Assembly (NCBI RefSeq): GCF_004799495.1
Contig: NZ_SSMY01000011.1
Location: forward strand, 186,001 to 250,000
Length of the DNA: 64,000 bases
Source of the DNA: Sphingomonas sp.
GTDB taxonomy: Bacteria > Pseudomonadota > Alphaproteobacteria > Sphingomonadales > Sphingomonadaceae
Direction of reading: 5' to 3'
Below the pieces are notes generated by a model. That model was not told the DNA's origin and searched no databases. It saw only the letters and a program-made list of their open reading frames with translations. Of the stretch, positions 53,497 to 62,482 are shown piece by piece. How positions within the stretch are numbered: the stretch's first letter is position 1; every line of letters starts with the position of its first letter. The position numbers were made by a program, and so were the translations under genes.

Positions 53497-55026
53497 TCAG
53501 CGCAACGGCCCGCCGACCGGCAGGTTCGCTTGCTCGAGCGCGATCGCCTCTGCTTCGCGCGCGCGCAGGATGTCGAGGTTCTCCTCGTGCCGCTGGCGTG
53601 TGATCGGGTAGAAGCACAGGATCAGCGCGCCGATCGTCCACAGCCCCATCGAGGTCGGGATGTAATGGACCAGCAGGCTGCGCACCATGTCGCCGGTGAC
53701 CGTGCCCGGCGCCGGCTTGTCGGGGAAATGCGACCAGGCGAGGATGCGCCCTGTCAGGAAAATCCCGATCGCGGTCGAGCATTGCATCATGAAGCTCGAC
53801 GCGGCGAAGAACGTCCCCGAATCGCGCCGCCCGGTGCGTACCGCCGAATCCTCGACGACGTCCGCCAGCATCGCCGAGGTGCTGATCAGCGAGATCGCGA
53901 CCATCGCGCCATAGGTCGAATCGATGAAGAACAAGGTCGGCATCAGCCGCGGGTCGCCCGGCGTCAGGAACATATGATTGAGCGCGAGGAACAGCGGCGT
54001 CAGCCCCCAGGCGACGCCCAGGATCGCGAACACCATCGCGGCGGTGCGCTTGCCCATATAATGCGCCGCGGCCGGAGCGAGCGGCGCGGCGATCGTCGCC
54101 GCCACAATGCCGCCGAGCGTCAGGAAGGCGAGCTGCCCGCCGTTGAGCTTCCACAGATACGTCCCAAAGAACAGGTTGATCCCCGTGTAGAGCCCGATCG
54201 CGCTGTACTTGAACACACCGAACCCGAAGATCGTTAGGAAGCCGCGGTTGCTGAACGACCGGAACATCTCGCGCAGGTGCGTGAACGCGCCGGTCCGCGG
54301 CGTGGTCGTGCTCTGTCGCAAATAGGGAATGCGGCTATGCGTGCCGAGCGCGCTGATCAGGATCACGGCCGCGATCAGCGCGGCACTGGTCAGCGCGAAT
54401 GGCGGGTAGCCCGCGGGGTTGAGCTGGCCGCGCGGATATTTGGGCGTCGACGCGAAGAAGGTCGCGAGGCTGATCGCGCTGAACAGATACGCCCCGGCAT
54501 AACCAAACCAGTAGCGGATCGAGAACAGCCCGGTCCGCACGCTGTAGCTGTCGGTCAGTTCGGGGGCGAGCGCGTTGCCCGTGATCTCGAACGCGCTGAG
54601 CGACATGCGGGTCAGCGCCGCGGTGACGAAGATCCATACGCCCATCGCCGCGTGGCCGAGTCCCGCGGGCGGGAACCAGGTGAGCGTGAAGAACAAGGCG
54701 ACGGGGACGATCGACCCGTACATGAACGGGTGCCGCCGCCCCCAGCGGCTGCGCGTGACGTCCGACCAGCGGCCGATGAACGGGTCGGAAAAGGCATCGA
54801 CGAACAGCGTCAACGCGATTGCCCCGGACACGATCGTCGCGGGCACCCCGACGACCTGGCTGTAGTAGAAAAGGAGGAAGGTGGTGAACGCCCCACCCTT
54901 TACCCCAGGCGCGACCGCGCCGACGCCGTAGGCCAGCCAGGTGAGCACCCCCATCTTGGGCACGGCGGCGCCCGCCGGCATGCTCGCACCACGCACCACA
55001 TCGTCTGACGCCACCGTCGCCGCCAT
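53497..55026 (-). CDS. MFS transporter of the GPH (glycoside-pentoside-hexuronide) type
   Basis: The 509-residue product has twelve helices. LTWLAYGVGAVAPGVKGGAF, TFLLFYYSQVVGVPATIVSG, FVDAFSDPFIGRWSDVTRSR and WGRRHPFMYGSIVPVALFFT match the GPH symporter plan, with the conserved Asp residues of the cation site region and the RWGRRxP loop. Many GPH-like proteins in sphingomonads lie with lipid or steroid genes rather than sugar genes. A strong GGGAGAGAG site precedes the ATG. It is divergent from the DNA alkylation repair-like gene. Confidence 0.87.
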   Translation of the reverse strand: MAATVASDDVVRGASMPAGAAVPKMGVLTWLAYGVGAVAPGVKGGAFTTFLLFYYSQVVGVPATIVSGAIALTLFVDAFSDPFIGRWSDVTRSRWGRRHPFMYGSIVPVALFFTLTWFPPAGLGHAAMGVWIFVTAALTRMSLSAFEITGNALAPELTDSYSVRTGLFSIRYWFGYAGAYLFSAISLATFFASTPKYPRGQLNPAGYPPFALTSAALIAAVILISALGTHSRIPYLRQSTTTPRTGAFTHLREMFRSFSNRGFLTIFGFGVFKYSAIGLYTGINLFFGTYLWKLNGGQLAFLTLGGIVAATIAAPLAPAAAHYMGKRTAAMVFAILGVAWGLTPLFLALNHMFLTPGDPRLMPTLFFIDSTYGAMVAISLISTSAMLADVVEDSAVRTGRRDSGTFFAASSFMMQCSTAIGIFLTGRILAWSHFPDKPAPGTVTGDMVRSLLVHYIPTSMGLWTIGALILCFYPITRQRHEENLDILRAREAEAIALEQANLPVGGPLR

Positions 55027-55140
55027 CCCGCTCTCTCCCGCTGGTCGGCTTTGCCGACTCCGGGTTTCGAACCTGCGGTATGCGTATGGCGCGGGTCAAG
55101 ATATTTACGTCTCAGGAAAAACCGGCGTAACTTCGACCGT

Positions 55141-55845
55141 ATGACCACCGGATCGCTCCCCGACCGTGTCCGCCGAGCACTGCAGGTCGTCGCCGACCCC
55201 GCGCGGGCGCCGGCGATGCAGGCGTATATGAAGTCGGAGATGCCCTATCTCGGCGTCTCGACCGTGCCGCGGCGCGCGGCGTTGAAAGCGGTGTTCGCCG
55301 GGATCGAGTGGCCCGACGCCGCGGCGTGGCAAACCGACGTGCTGGCGCTGTGGCGCGGCGCGACGTTCCGCGAGGAACGCTATGCCGCGGTCGAGCTCGC
55401 CGCACTCAAATCCGCCCGGCGCTTCCACACGATCGACGCGCTGCCGATGTACGAGGAGATGATCGTCACCGGCGCGTGGTGGGACCATGTCGACGAGATC
55501 GCGACGCACCGGCTGTGGACGATCCTGCAGAACGACCGCGCGGCGATGCGCAAGGCGATGCTCGGCTGGTCGACCGACGCCGACATGTGGAAACGGCGAA
55601 GCGCGATCATCTGCCAGGTGCCCGCCAAGGCCGCGACCGATCTCGACCTGCTCTACACCTGCATCGAGCCGTCGATCGGCCGCTCCCAGTTCTTCCTGCG
55701 CAAGGCGATCGGTTGGGCGCTTCGGCAATATGCCTGGACCGACCCCGACGAAGTCGCGCGCTACGTCGCCGCGAACGCCGACCGGTTGAGCGGGTTGAGC
55801 CAGCGCGAGGCGCTCAAGAATGGCGGGAAGCGGCGCGGCGCGTAG
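55141..55845 (+). CDS. DNA alkylation repair protein (AlkD-like)
   Basis: The 234-residue product is all-helical with HEAT-like repeats typical of AlkD-family glycosylases that excise 3- and 7-alkylpurines without base flipping. It has YLGVSTVPRRAALKAVFAGI, WRGATFREERYAAVELAALK, IVTGAWWDHVDEIATHRLWT, MWKRRSAIICQVPAKAATDL and FFLRKAIGWALRQYAWTDPD. The Trp, Trp-Asp and Arg residues of the active cleft are present. The ATG is at 55141; the longer track ORF has no support. Unrelated to the surrounding catabolic genes. Confidence 0.88.
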   Translation: MTTGSLPDRVRRALQVVADPARAPAMQAYMKSEMPYLGVSTVPRRAALKAVFAGIEWPDAAAWQTDVLALWRGATFREERYAAVELAALKSARRFHTIDALPMYEEMIVTGAWWDHVDEIATHRLWTILQNDRAAMRKAMLGWSTDADMWKRRSAIICQVPAKAATDLDLLYTCIEPSIGRSQFFLRKAIGWALRQYAWTDPDEVARYVAANADRLSGLSQREALKNGGKRRGA

Positions 55846-55990
55846 CGCTTCCGCATTTTTTCGCTGTCCTACTGGCCGCGACTTGTGACACGGTTGCCGA
55901 AGTGCTGGCCGTTCGTCGTTCGGTTCATCGCATTTCAAAGCGCGCGTCCGGTGACTTTCGTAACCTTCGAGTGGCCGACCGGGGGATGAT

Positions 55991-57226
55991 ATGATTCGTT
56001 TCGACCATCGCGCGGTGCCGATCGTGCTCGCGGCCGCCGTCATCGACGTGATCGGCTTCGGCGTCGTCATGCCCGTATTGCCGGGGCTGGTGACGCAACT
56101 CGGCCACATGAATCTGACCGAGGCGACGCGCATCGCCGGCTGGCTGCTCGCGTCGTTCGCCGTCGCGCAATTCTTCGCCGGGCCCGTGCTCGGCAATCTC
56201 GGCGACGCCTATGGCCGCCGCGTCGTGCTGATCGCGTCGATGGTCGCCTTCTCGTTCGACTATGCGCTGATGGCGTGGGCGCCGACGCTGGGGTGGCTGT
56301 TCGTCGGGCGGATCATCGCGGGCACCGCGGGCGCGATCTTCGGGCCGGCAGGCGCGGTGATCGCCGACGTGACGCCGCCCGAAAAGCGCGCGGGGGCGTT
56401 CGGCTGGCTGGGCGCGGCGTTCGGGATCGGCTTCATTATCGGCCCCGCGCTCGGCGGATTGGTCGCCGATTACGGCACGCGGATGCCGTTCCTGCTCGCC
56501 GCGGTTCTTGCGGGCACCAATGCGATCGCGATGATCCTGTTCCTCCCCGAAACGCACAAGCGCGAGAACCGCCGTCCGTTCCACCTGCGCGACGCGCACG
56601 TGATCGGGTCGTTCAAGCCGCTGTTTGCCGCGGGCAACGCGGCACCGCTGCTGCTCGCCTGGTTCCTGTGGCAGGTCGGCGGGATCGTCTACCCCGCGGT
56701 CTGGTCGTTCTGGGGCGCGATCCGGCTCGGCTGGGGCCCGAAGGACATCGGGCTCAGCCTCGCCTGGGTCGGGCTGGGCAGCGTCATCGTGCAGGCGTTC
56801 GTGACGCAGCGCTTCATCAAGGCGATCGGCGAGCGCAAGACCGCGATCGTCGCGCTGACCGCGGGCACGCTCAATCTGTTCGCGCTGAGTTTCGTGACGG
56901 CGGGGTGGCAGGTCTACGTGCTGTTCCTCGGCGGGTGTCTCGGCCAGATGGGCTGGCCGGCGATGCAGGGCATCCTGTCCCGAATGGTCGATGCGACGCG
57001 ACAGGGCGCGTTGCAGGGCGGGATCGGCAGCATGAACTCGGTCGCGCAGATCCTGGGGCCGCTGATCGCGGCGCAGAGCCTGGCGTTCGGCGCGGCGCAC
57101 GGGTTCGACGGGCTGGCGTTCGTCGTCGCCGGGGCGCTGATCGGGAGTGCCGCGCTGATCATCGCGTTCCGGCTGCAGCCGTTGCGCTATGTCGACGATG
57201 CGAGCAACGTCGAGACCGCGCCCTAG
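55991..57226 (+). CDS. MFS transporter of the TCR/Tet (TetA-like) group
   Basis: The 411-residue product has twelve helices. VPIVLAAAVIDVIGFGVVMP, FAGPVLGNLGDAYGRRVVLI and GRIIAGTAGAIFGPAGAVIA with ITPPEKR-like DVTPPEKRAGAFGWLGAAFG match the TetA/MdtG-like group (motifs A, C and the GGG helix region). Members export tetracycline or move other solutes; in sphingomonads many are of unknown role, so resistance should not be assumed. No TetR neighbour controls it. The 3' end overlaps the SDR gene by four bases. Confidence 0.86.
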   Translation: MIRFDHRAVPIVLAAAVIDVIGFGVVMPVLPGLVTQLGHMNLTEATRIAGWLLASFAVAQFFAGPVLGNLGDAYGRRVVLIASMVAFSFDYALMAWAPTLGWLFVGRIIAGTAGAIFGPAGAVIADVTPPEKRAGAFGWLGAAFGIGFIIGPALGGLVADYGTRMPFLLAAVLAGTNAIAMILFLPETHKRENRRPFHLRDAHVIGSFKPLFAAGNAAPLLLAWFLWQVGGIVYPAVWSFWGAIRLGWGPKDIGLSLAWVGLGSVIVQAFVTQRFIKAIGERKTAIVALTAGTLNLFALSFVTAGWQVYVLFLGGCLGQMGWPAMQGILSRMVDATRQGALQGGIGSMNSVAQILGPLIAAQSLAFGAAHGFDGLAFVVAGALIGSAALIIAFRLQPLRYVDDASNVETAP

Positions 57227-58020
57227 CCTTCCTTGCCCGGCCGCCGGGTCAGCGCCATGTCGAGGTGGCCGCCGGCGTCGATCAGCGTGACTTCGCCGGT
57301 GATCGCGCGGCTCAACGGGTCGAGCAGGTGGACGATCGGCGCGGCGATCTCGTCGGGTCCCGTCGCGAATCCCATTGGCACGCGGCTGGCGATGTTGGCG
57401 TTAAGCTTCTCGAACCCTTCGGCGCCCAATCGTTTCTCGAACCACCCCGTCCCGACATAACCCGGCGCCACCGCGTTGACCCTGACCGCCGGCGCGAGCA
57501 CCCGCGCGAGGCTCTTGGTCATCGTGATCAGCGCGCCCTTCGACGCGGCATAGGCGACCGACGACCCCATTCCGAACATGCCCGCGACGCTGGCGACGTT
57601 GACCACGGCGGACGCATCCTGCGCGCGCATCGCCGGGGCGCAGGCGCGCACCATCTGGAACGCGGCGATCGTGTTGAGGCGGTAGATGTCGACGAAATCC
57701 TCGGCGTCGAGCGCGTCCAGATCCTCGTGGTTGGCGAACTTGGTGCGACCGGCGTTGTTGACCAGGAAGTCGATCCGCCCGAACGCATCGGTCGCGGCCT
57801 TGGCGAGCGCGCGGCACGCGGCGTCCTCGACGATATCCGCCTGTACCGCGATCGCGCCGTTGCCAGCCGCCGCCGCGACCGTCTCGGCATCGTCCTTGCT
57901 CGACGCATAGTTGACCACACACCGCACCCTGCGCTCAGCGAGCATCCGCACGACGCTCGCGCCGATGCCGGTGCCGCCCCCGGTGACGATCGCGACGCGG
58001 CCTTCAAACCCCGTGCTCAT
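57223..58020 (-). CDS. short-chain dehydrogenase/reductase (SDR) C
   Basis: The 265-residue SDR shows VAIVTGGGTGIGASVVRMLA, the second strand CVVNYASSKDDAE, typical of NADP users, FLVNNAGRTKFANHEDLDAL, the Ser in VNVASVAGMFGMGSS and catalytic YAASKGALITMTK, with GEVTLIDAGGHLDM at the end. It resembles FabG-like reductases. The ATG at 58018-58020 overlaps the GST stop as ATGA; the 357-aa track ORF runs into the GST gene. Reaction in the acyl-CoA region is unknown. Confidence 0.9.
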   Translation of the reverse strand: MSTGFEGRVAIVTGGGTGIGASVVRMLAERRVRCVVNYASSKDDAETVAAAAGNGAIAVQADIVEDAACRALAKAATDAFGRIDFLVNNAGRTKFANHEDLDALDAEDFVDIYRLNTIAAFQMVRACAPAMRAQDASAVVNVASVAGMFGMGSSVAYAASKGALITMTKSLARVLAPAVRVNAVAPGYVGTGWFEKRLGAEGFEKLNANIASRVPMGFATGPDEIAAPIVHLLDPLSRAITGEVTLIDAGGHLDMALTRRPGKEG

Positions 58021-58631
58021 GCCTTGGCGCTCGGTCGTGCCGACACGCGCTCGTGCCACGCCTTCAGATGCAGCGCTTCGTCGGGCATCTCGACTCCGAT
58101 GAATTTGCCGAAATCGATCGTTGTCAGCAGCACGATGTCGGCCATCGAATAGGCATCGCCCGCCAGGAACGCTCGGTCGGCGAGGACCGTGTCGAATTCG
58201 CGCATGACATGGTCGATCCGTGGGCGGTTGCTCTCGCCGAACTCGGTATATTGATGCGGCACGACCTTCGCGGTCAGCGGGTGCGTGTGAACCCACACCA
58301 TCCCGATCGGCGTCATCAGCCGCATTTCCGCGCGGCGGATCATCTGGTCGATCTCGGCGGCCTCACGCGCGTCCGCACCGAACATCGGGGGTTTAGGATG
58401 AAGGTGATCGAGGTAGCGGCAGATCGACACGCTTTCGGTGATCACGCTCCCGTCGTCGAGCTGGAGCGACGGGGTCTGGCCCATCGGGTTGATCGCCAGA
58501 TATTCGGGCGACTTGTGCTCGCGCTTGAAGATTTCGACCTGCTTGGTCGGCAGCTCGATCCCCTTTTCGGCGGCGAAGATGCGGACGCGGCGCGGATTGG
58601 GTGCCGGATTTCCGGTGTTGAAGAACAGCAT
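58017..58631 (-). CDS. glutathione S-transferase family protein
   Basis: The 204-residue product has an amino thioredoxin-like domain, FFNTGNPAPNPRRVRIFAAE, YLAINPMGQTPSLQLDDGSV with cis-Pro and ITESVSICRYLDHLHP with the Glu-Ser glutathione site, and a helical carboxy domain with FLAGDAYSMADIVLLTTIDF. It may conjugate or isomerise an electrophile or help break ether or halide bonds. The ATG at 58629-58631 has GGGAGCGG upstream; the track start adds 15 residues in the promoter region. Divergent from the second acyl-CoA ligase. Confidence 0.9.
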   Translation of the reverse strand: MLFFNTGNPAPNPRRVRIFAAEKGIELPTKQVEIFKREHKSPEYLAINPMGQTPSLQLDDGSVITESVSICRYLDHLHPKPPMFGADAREAAEIDQMIRRAEMRLMTPIGMVWVHTHPLTAKVVPHQYTEFGESNRPRIDHVMREFDTVLADRAFLAGDAYSMADIVLLTTIDFGKFIGVEMPDEALHLKAWHERVSARPSAKA

Positions 58632-58705
58632 TGATTTCCGCTCCCGATTCTCGTTTTCGAATTTGGCGTATGGCATTCGGGCGGCGCTTCGCCTAGCGGA
58701 TTGGC

Positions 58706-60235
58706 ATGAGCGCGGCCGATCTCCTGACCTCCGATTTCGCGACGCTGCCCGACATCATCCGCGAACATGGCAAGGAGCGCGGCGGCAAGACGGCGGTCGC
58801 CGACGACAATACGATCCTGAGTTATGCCGAGCTCGACGCGCTGATGGATCGCATCGCCGCGGCGTTGCAGCGCGACGGCGTCGAGCAGGGCCAATCGGTC
58901 GCGATCATCGCCTCGGCCTCGGTCGAATATGCCGCCGTGTTCCTCGGCACGCTCCGCGCCGGATGCGTCGCCGCGCCCTTGGCGCCGAGCTCGACCCCGG
59001 AATCGCTCGCCGCGATGATCGAGGATTGCGGCGCGCCGATTGTGTTCGTCGACGGCGACAACGCCACCGCGATCGCGGGCCAGGACATCGCGGCGAAGCA
59101 GGTTCGGCTCGACACGCAGGCATTCCACGACTGGCTCGCTCCCGAGGGCGCCAAGTCCGCGCCGGTGACGATCGACCCGAGTCACGGATTCAACATCATC
59201 TATTCGTCGGGAACCACCGGCACGCCCAAGGGGATCGTCCAGAGCCACGCGATGCGCTGGGCGCATATCGGGCGCAATTCGGCGGGCGGGTATGGTGAGG
59301 CGGTGACGATGAACTCCACCCCGCTCTATTCGAACACGACGCTGGTCAGCTTCCTCCCGACGCTTGGTTGGGGCGGCACGTCGGTGCTGATGAAGAAGTT
59401 CGACGCGCGGCGTTTCCTCGAGCTCGCGGAAAAGCACCGCGCGACGCACGCCATGCTGGTGCCGGTGCAGTATCAGCGGATCATGGGCCTGCCCGATTTC
59501 GACAGCTTCGACCTGTCGAGCTTCCGTCTCAAGACCTCGACCAGCGCGCCGTTCGCGCCCGCGCTCAAGGCCGATGTGCTCGCGCGCTGGCCGGGCGTGC
59601 TGATCGAATTCTACGGGATGACCGAGGGCGGCGCATCGACCGGGCTCAACGCGACCGAGCATCCCGACAAGCTCCACACCGTCGGCCAGCCGCTCGCCGG
59701 CCACGACATGCGGCTGATCGACGACGAGGGCAACGAAGTGCCGCAGGGCGAGGTCGGCGAGGTCGTCGGCCGCTCGCCCGCGATGATGACCGGCTATCAC
59801 GGCCGCCGGCAAGCCACCGCCGATGCCGAATGGTACGACAGCGAGGGCAACCGCTTCATCCGCCACGGCGACATCGGGCGGTTCGACGAGGACGGTTTTC
59901 TCATTTTGCTCGACCGCAAGAAGGATCTGATCATCTCGGGCGGGTTCAACGTCTATCCGGTCGATATCGAGGCGGTGCTTAAAACACATCCGGCGGTGCA
60001 CGACTGCACCGTGATCGGCGTGCCGTCGGAAGCGTGGGGCGAAACCCCGGTCGGCTTCTACGTGCCCGATACGGGTGTGAACGCGAGCGAGGCCGAGATC
60101 ATGGCGTGGACCAACGCCCAGCTCGGCAAGACGCAGCGGCTGTCGGCGCTCCACGCGATCAACGAGCTGCCGAGGAGCGCGATCGGCAAGGTGTTGAAGC
60201 GCGAGTTGCGCGACCGGCTGACTCAGGGGGGCTGA
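58706..60235 (+). CDS. AMP-dependent acyl-CoA ligase (class I adenylate-forming)
   Basis: The 509-residue enzyme has the ANL motifs NIIYSSGTTGTPKGIVQSHA, LIEFYGMTEGGASTGLNATE, FIRHGDIGRFDEDGFLILLD and IISGGFNVYPVDIEAVLKTH, and the catalytic Lys in PRSAIGKVLKREL. It should activate a carboxylic acid as its CoA ester. The sequence is of a long-chain or aromatic-like CoA ligase type and distinct from the ligase at 30 kb. The stop shares a base with the thioesterase start (TGATG), a coupling of opposite activities. Confidence 0.92.
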   Translation: MSAADLLTSDFATLPDIIREHGKERGGKTAVADDNTILSYAELDALMDRIAAALQRDGVEQGQSVAIIASASVEYAAVFLGTLRAGCVAAPLAPSSTPESLAAMIEDCGAPIVFVDGDNATAIAGQDIAAKQVRLDTQAFHDWLAPEGAKSAPVTIDPSHGFNIIYSSGTTGTPKGIVQSHAMRWAHIGRNSAGGYGEAVTMNSTPLYSNTTLVSFLPTLGWGGTSVLMKKFDARRFLELAEKHRATHAMLVPVQYQRIMGLPDFDSFDLSSFRLKTSTSAPFAPALKADVLARWPGVLIEFYGMTEGGASTGLNATEHPDKLHTVGQPLAGHDMRLIDDEGNEVPQGEVGEVVGRSPAMMTGYHGRRQATADAEWYDSEGNRFIRHGDIGRFDEDGFLILLDRKKDLIISGGFNVYPVDIEAVLKTHPAVHDCTVIGVPSEAWGETPVGFYVPDTGVNASEAEIMAWTNAQLGKTQRLSALHAINELPRSAIGKVLKRELRDRLTQGG

Positions 60236-61011
60236 TGCAGAGTTTGAAAGCGATCATCGACGCGCTCGAGCCGGTCGACGGCGGGTGGAAGGGCGCGATC
60301 CCCGACACTTGGCTGCAAGGGCGGACGAGTTACGGCGGGCTGTCGGCGGCGCTGGCGCTGCACGCCGCGCAACAGGTGGAGTCCGACCTGCCGCCGCTGC
60401 GCTCGGCGCTCGTCGCGTTCATCGGGCCGTTGTCGGGCGCCGTCACGATCCGCGCGAGCAAGCTGCGCCGCGGGCGCAACGCCGCATTCATCCAGGCCGA
60501 CGTCGAAAGCGAGGCGGGTCTCGGCCTGCGCGCGACCTTCGTGTTCATGAGCGCGGTCGAATCGAAGGTCGATCATCAGGTCGGATCGCCGCCCGATTTC
60601 GCGCGTCCCGGTCCCGACGATCAAACATACAAGGGCGAGAACTCCAACTTCTTCATTCAGAATTTCGAGCTGCTCGACCGCCGCGACGCGACCGTCGGCC
60701 CGACCGAATGGCTCCGCTGGGTGCGGCTGCAGGACCGCGCGGGACTCGATCCGATGGTCGAGCTGGTCGCGATCGCCGATTGCCTGCCGCCCGCCGCGCT
60801 GAAGCTGGTCGGCGGCCCCGCGCCGTGCAGTTCGATGACGTGGCAACTCAACGTGCTCGGCCCGCAACCGGCGACCACCGACGGCTGGTGGCTGCTCCGC
60901 ACCAACGCCGATTATGCGAAGGGCGGTAGCTCGAGCCAGGAAATGATGATCTGGAACGCCGACGGCCAGCCGATCGCGGAGCAGATGCAGAGCGTGGCGA
61001 TTTTCGCCTAG
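60235..61011 (+). CDS. acyl-CoA thioesterase (double hotdog, TesB/PaaI-like)
   Basis: The 258-residue product resembles the thioesterase-like superfamily with two hotdog folds. It shows TWLQGRTSYGGLSAALALHA, LRSALVAFIGPLSGAVTIRA, RRGRNAAFIQADVESEAGLG and the second half LAQDRAG-like RLQDRAGLDPMVELVAIADC with SSMTWQLNVLG. It should cleave an acyl-CoA and is coupled to the CoA ligase by TGATG, perhaps as quality control or CoA recovery. The ATG is at 60235; the track ORF begins inside the ligase gene. Confidence 0.87.
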   Translation: MQSLKAIIDALEPVDGGWKGAIPDTWLQGRTSYGGLSAALALHAAQQVESDLPPLRSALVAFIGPLSGAVTIRASKLRRGRNAAFIQADVESEAGLGLRATFVFMSAVESKVDHQVGSPPDFARPGPDDQTYKGENSNFFIQNFELLDRRDATVGPTEWLRWVRLQDRAGLDPMVELVAIADCLPPAALKLVGGPAPCSSMTWQLNVLGPQPATTDGWWLLRTNADYAKGGSSSQEMMIWNADGQPIAEQMQSVAIFA

Positions 61012-61131
61012 CAAGTGAGCTATAGCGACAAATTGCGACAATTTCCGCGTGGACTGACACGCGTGGGTGACGAAGGGTGGCGATAAGCAAAGGCGTTAGG
61101 AAGAACACCTTCCCTGTCGAGGATCGCTTTG

Positions 61132-61641
61132 ATGAACCGCTTCCTTTTTGCCGCCATCCTCGCCACTGCGGGCTTCGCCGCCGCAGGCCCGCTGTCGGCG
61201 CAGACCGCGCCCGCGCCGCAGGACAATCCGGACCGCATCGAAACGCGCGACGACGCGCTGGCGAAGGCCGACCAGCGCTTCGATCGGATGGACGCCAACC
61301 ATGACGGCAAGATCGACGCGACCGAAATGGCGGCGATGCGTCCTGTCGGCGCGCTCGGCACCATGCCTCCCGCGCCGCCGGCCGGTGGTGCCGTGCCGCC
61401 GCCCGCCCCGGGCGGCCGCATGTTCGCGCGGCTCGACGCCAATGGCGATGGCGTGATCGACCGTGCCGAGTTCCGCGCACAGGCGCTGCGCCGCTTCGAC
61501 CGCATCGACGCCAACCATGACGGCAAGATCGACGCCGCCGAACGCCAGGCCGCACGCGATGCGATGGGCATGCGTGGCGGTCGCGGCCCCGGCGGCGACA
61601 TGCCGCCGCCACCTCCTCCGGCCCCAGTACCTGCCAGCTGA
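61132..61641 (+). CDS. exported EF-hand calcium-binding protein
   Basis: The 169-residue product has a signal peptide (NRFLFAAILATAGFAAAGPL, cut near LSAQT) and three EF-hand loops, DANHDGKIDATE, DANGDGVIDRAE and DANHDGKIDAAE, the first and third nearly identical. A Pro/Ala/Gly-rich linker and a Pro-rich tail (GGDMPPPPPPAPVPAS) are probably disordered. It should bind calcium in the periplasm or outside the cell. The ATG at 61132 has GAGGAT upstream. It lies before the two-component pair on the same strand with a hairpin between. Confidence 0.87.
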   Translation: MNRFLFAAILATAGFAAAGPLSAQTAPAPQDNPDRIETRDDALAKADQRFDRMDANHDGKIDATEMAAMRPVGALGTMPPAPPAGGAVPPPAPGGRMFARLDANGDGVIDRAEFRAQALRRFDRIDANHDGKIDAAERQAARDAMGMRGGRGPGGDMPPPPPPAPVPAS

Positions 61642-61689
61642 CGCGCCGAAACCAGACGCCGGGCAATAATCCCCAAGTTGCCCAGGCGG

Positions 61690-61719
61690 CCGGGCGGGCG
61701 CCCCTCCTCGCCCGCCCGG
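61690..61719 (+). terminator. GC-rich hairpin after the EF-hand gene
   Basis: An 11-base perfect inverted repeat, CCGGGCGGGCG and CGCCCGCCCGG, surrounds an eight-base loop. It lies 49 bases after the EF-hand stop. No T-run follows, so termination may be partial or Rho-linked; the response regulator could still be partly read from upstream. Confidence 0.55.
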
Positions 61720-61762
61720 CGCTAGCCTTCCCAAGGAGATCAGCTTTGCCTAGCATAACGCG

Positions 61763-62482
61763 ATGAGTGGCCTTCCCCACATCCTGCTGGTCGACGACGA
61801 GCGATCGATCCGCGAGCCGCTCGCGCAATATCTCACCAAACAGGGCTTCCGCGTGACGCAAGCCGGCGACGCCGAGGGTGCGCGCGCGCGGATGACCGCC
61901 TATGCGATCGACCTCGTCATCCTCGACATCATGATGCCGGGCGAGGACGGGCTGAGCCTGTGCCGCCACATTCGCGCGTCGGGCGACATCCCGGTGATCC
62001 TGTTGACCGCCAAGAGCGAAGAGACCGACCGCATCGTGGGGCTCGAAATGGGCGCCGACGATTATGTCGTGAAGCCGTTTTCGCCGCGCGAGCTGGCAAC
62101 GCGCGCCAAGGTCATCCTGCGCCGTGCCGCCGCGACCGGCAACCGCCAGCACGCGCCCGAAAGCGGGTCCTACGCCTTTGCCGGCTGGGTGCTGAAGACC
62201 GGCGAGCGTGCGCTGGTCGACCGCGAAGGCGTGTCGGTTCCGCTGTCGACCGGCGAATACAATCTGCTCCACGCGCTCGCATTGCGCCCGCGCCAGGTGC
62301 TGACGCGTGACCAGTTGCTCGACCTGACCCAGGGGCGCGAGGCGATGGCGTTCGACCGCGCGATCGACAATCAGGTCAGCCGGTTACGCCGCAAGATCGA
62401 AACCGACCCCAAGAACCCCGAACTGATCAAGACTGTGTGGGGCGGCGGTTATACACTCGCGGCGGAGGTGACTCGCCTTTGA
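61763..62482 (+). CDS. OmpR-family response regulator
   Basis: The 239-residue product has a receiver domain (ILLVDDERSIREPLAQYL, phosphoacceptor Asp in DLVILDIMMPGEDGLSL, Lys in LLTAKSEETDRIVGLEMGAD) and a winged-helix DNA-binding domain of the OmpR/PhoB type (LSTGEYNLLHALALRPRQVL, IDNQVSRLRRKIETDPKNPE, VWGGGYTLA). It is paired with the following histidine kinase, sharing one base (TGATG). Targets are unknown; the EF-hand gene upstream is a candidate. Confidence 0.94.
   Translation: MSGLPHILLVDDERSIREPLAQYLTKQGFRVTQAGDAEGARARMTAYAIDLVILDIMMPGEDGLSLCRHIRASGDIPVILLTAKSEETDRIVGLEMGADDYVVKPFSPRELATRAKVILRRAAATGNRQHAPESGSYAFAGWVLKTGERALVDREGVSVPLSTGEYNLLHALALRPRQVLTRDQLLDLTQGREAMAFDRAIDNQVSRLRRKIETDPKNPELIKTVWGGGYTLAAEVTRL

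Noticed and set aside
55991-57226. Tetracycline resistance gene tetA
   Set aside because: Only the general MFS TCR group is supported; no tetR-type control gene lies next to it and many such carriers have other substrates.
56275-58152. Plus-strand 625-aa ORF
   Set aside because: It is a shifted frame of the MFS gene continued through the antisense of SDR C; no conserved motif.
58442-60154. Minus-strand 570-aa ORF
   Set aside because: Antisense to the acyl-CoA ligase, joined to the real GST frame only at its end.
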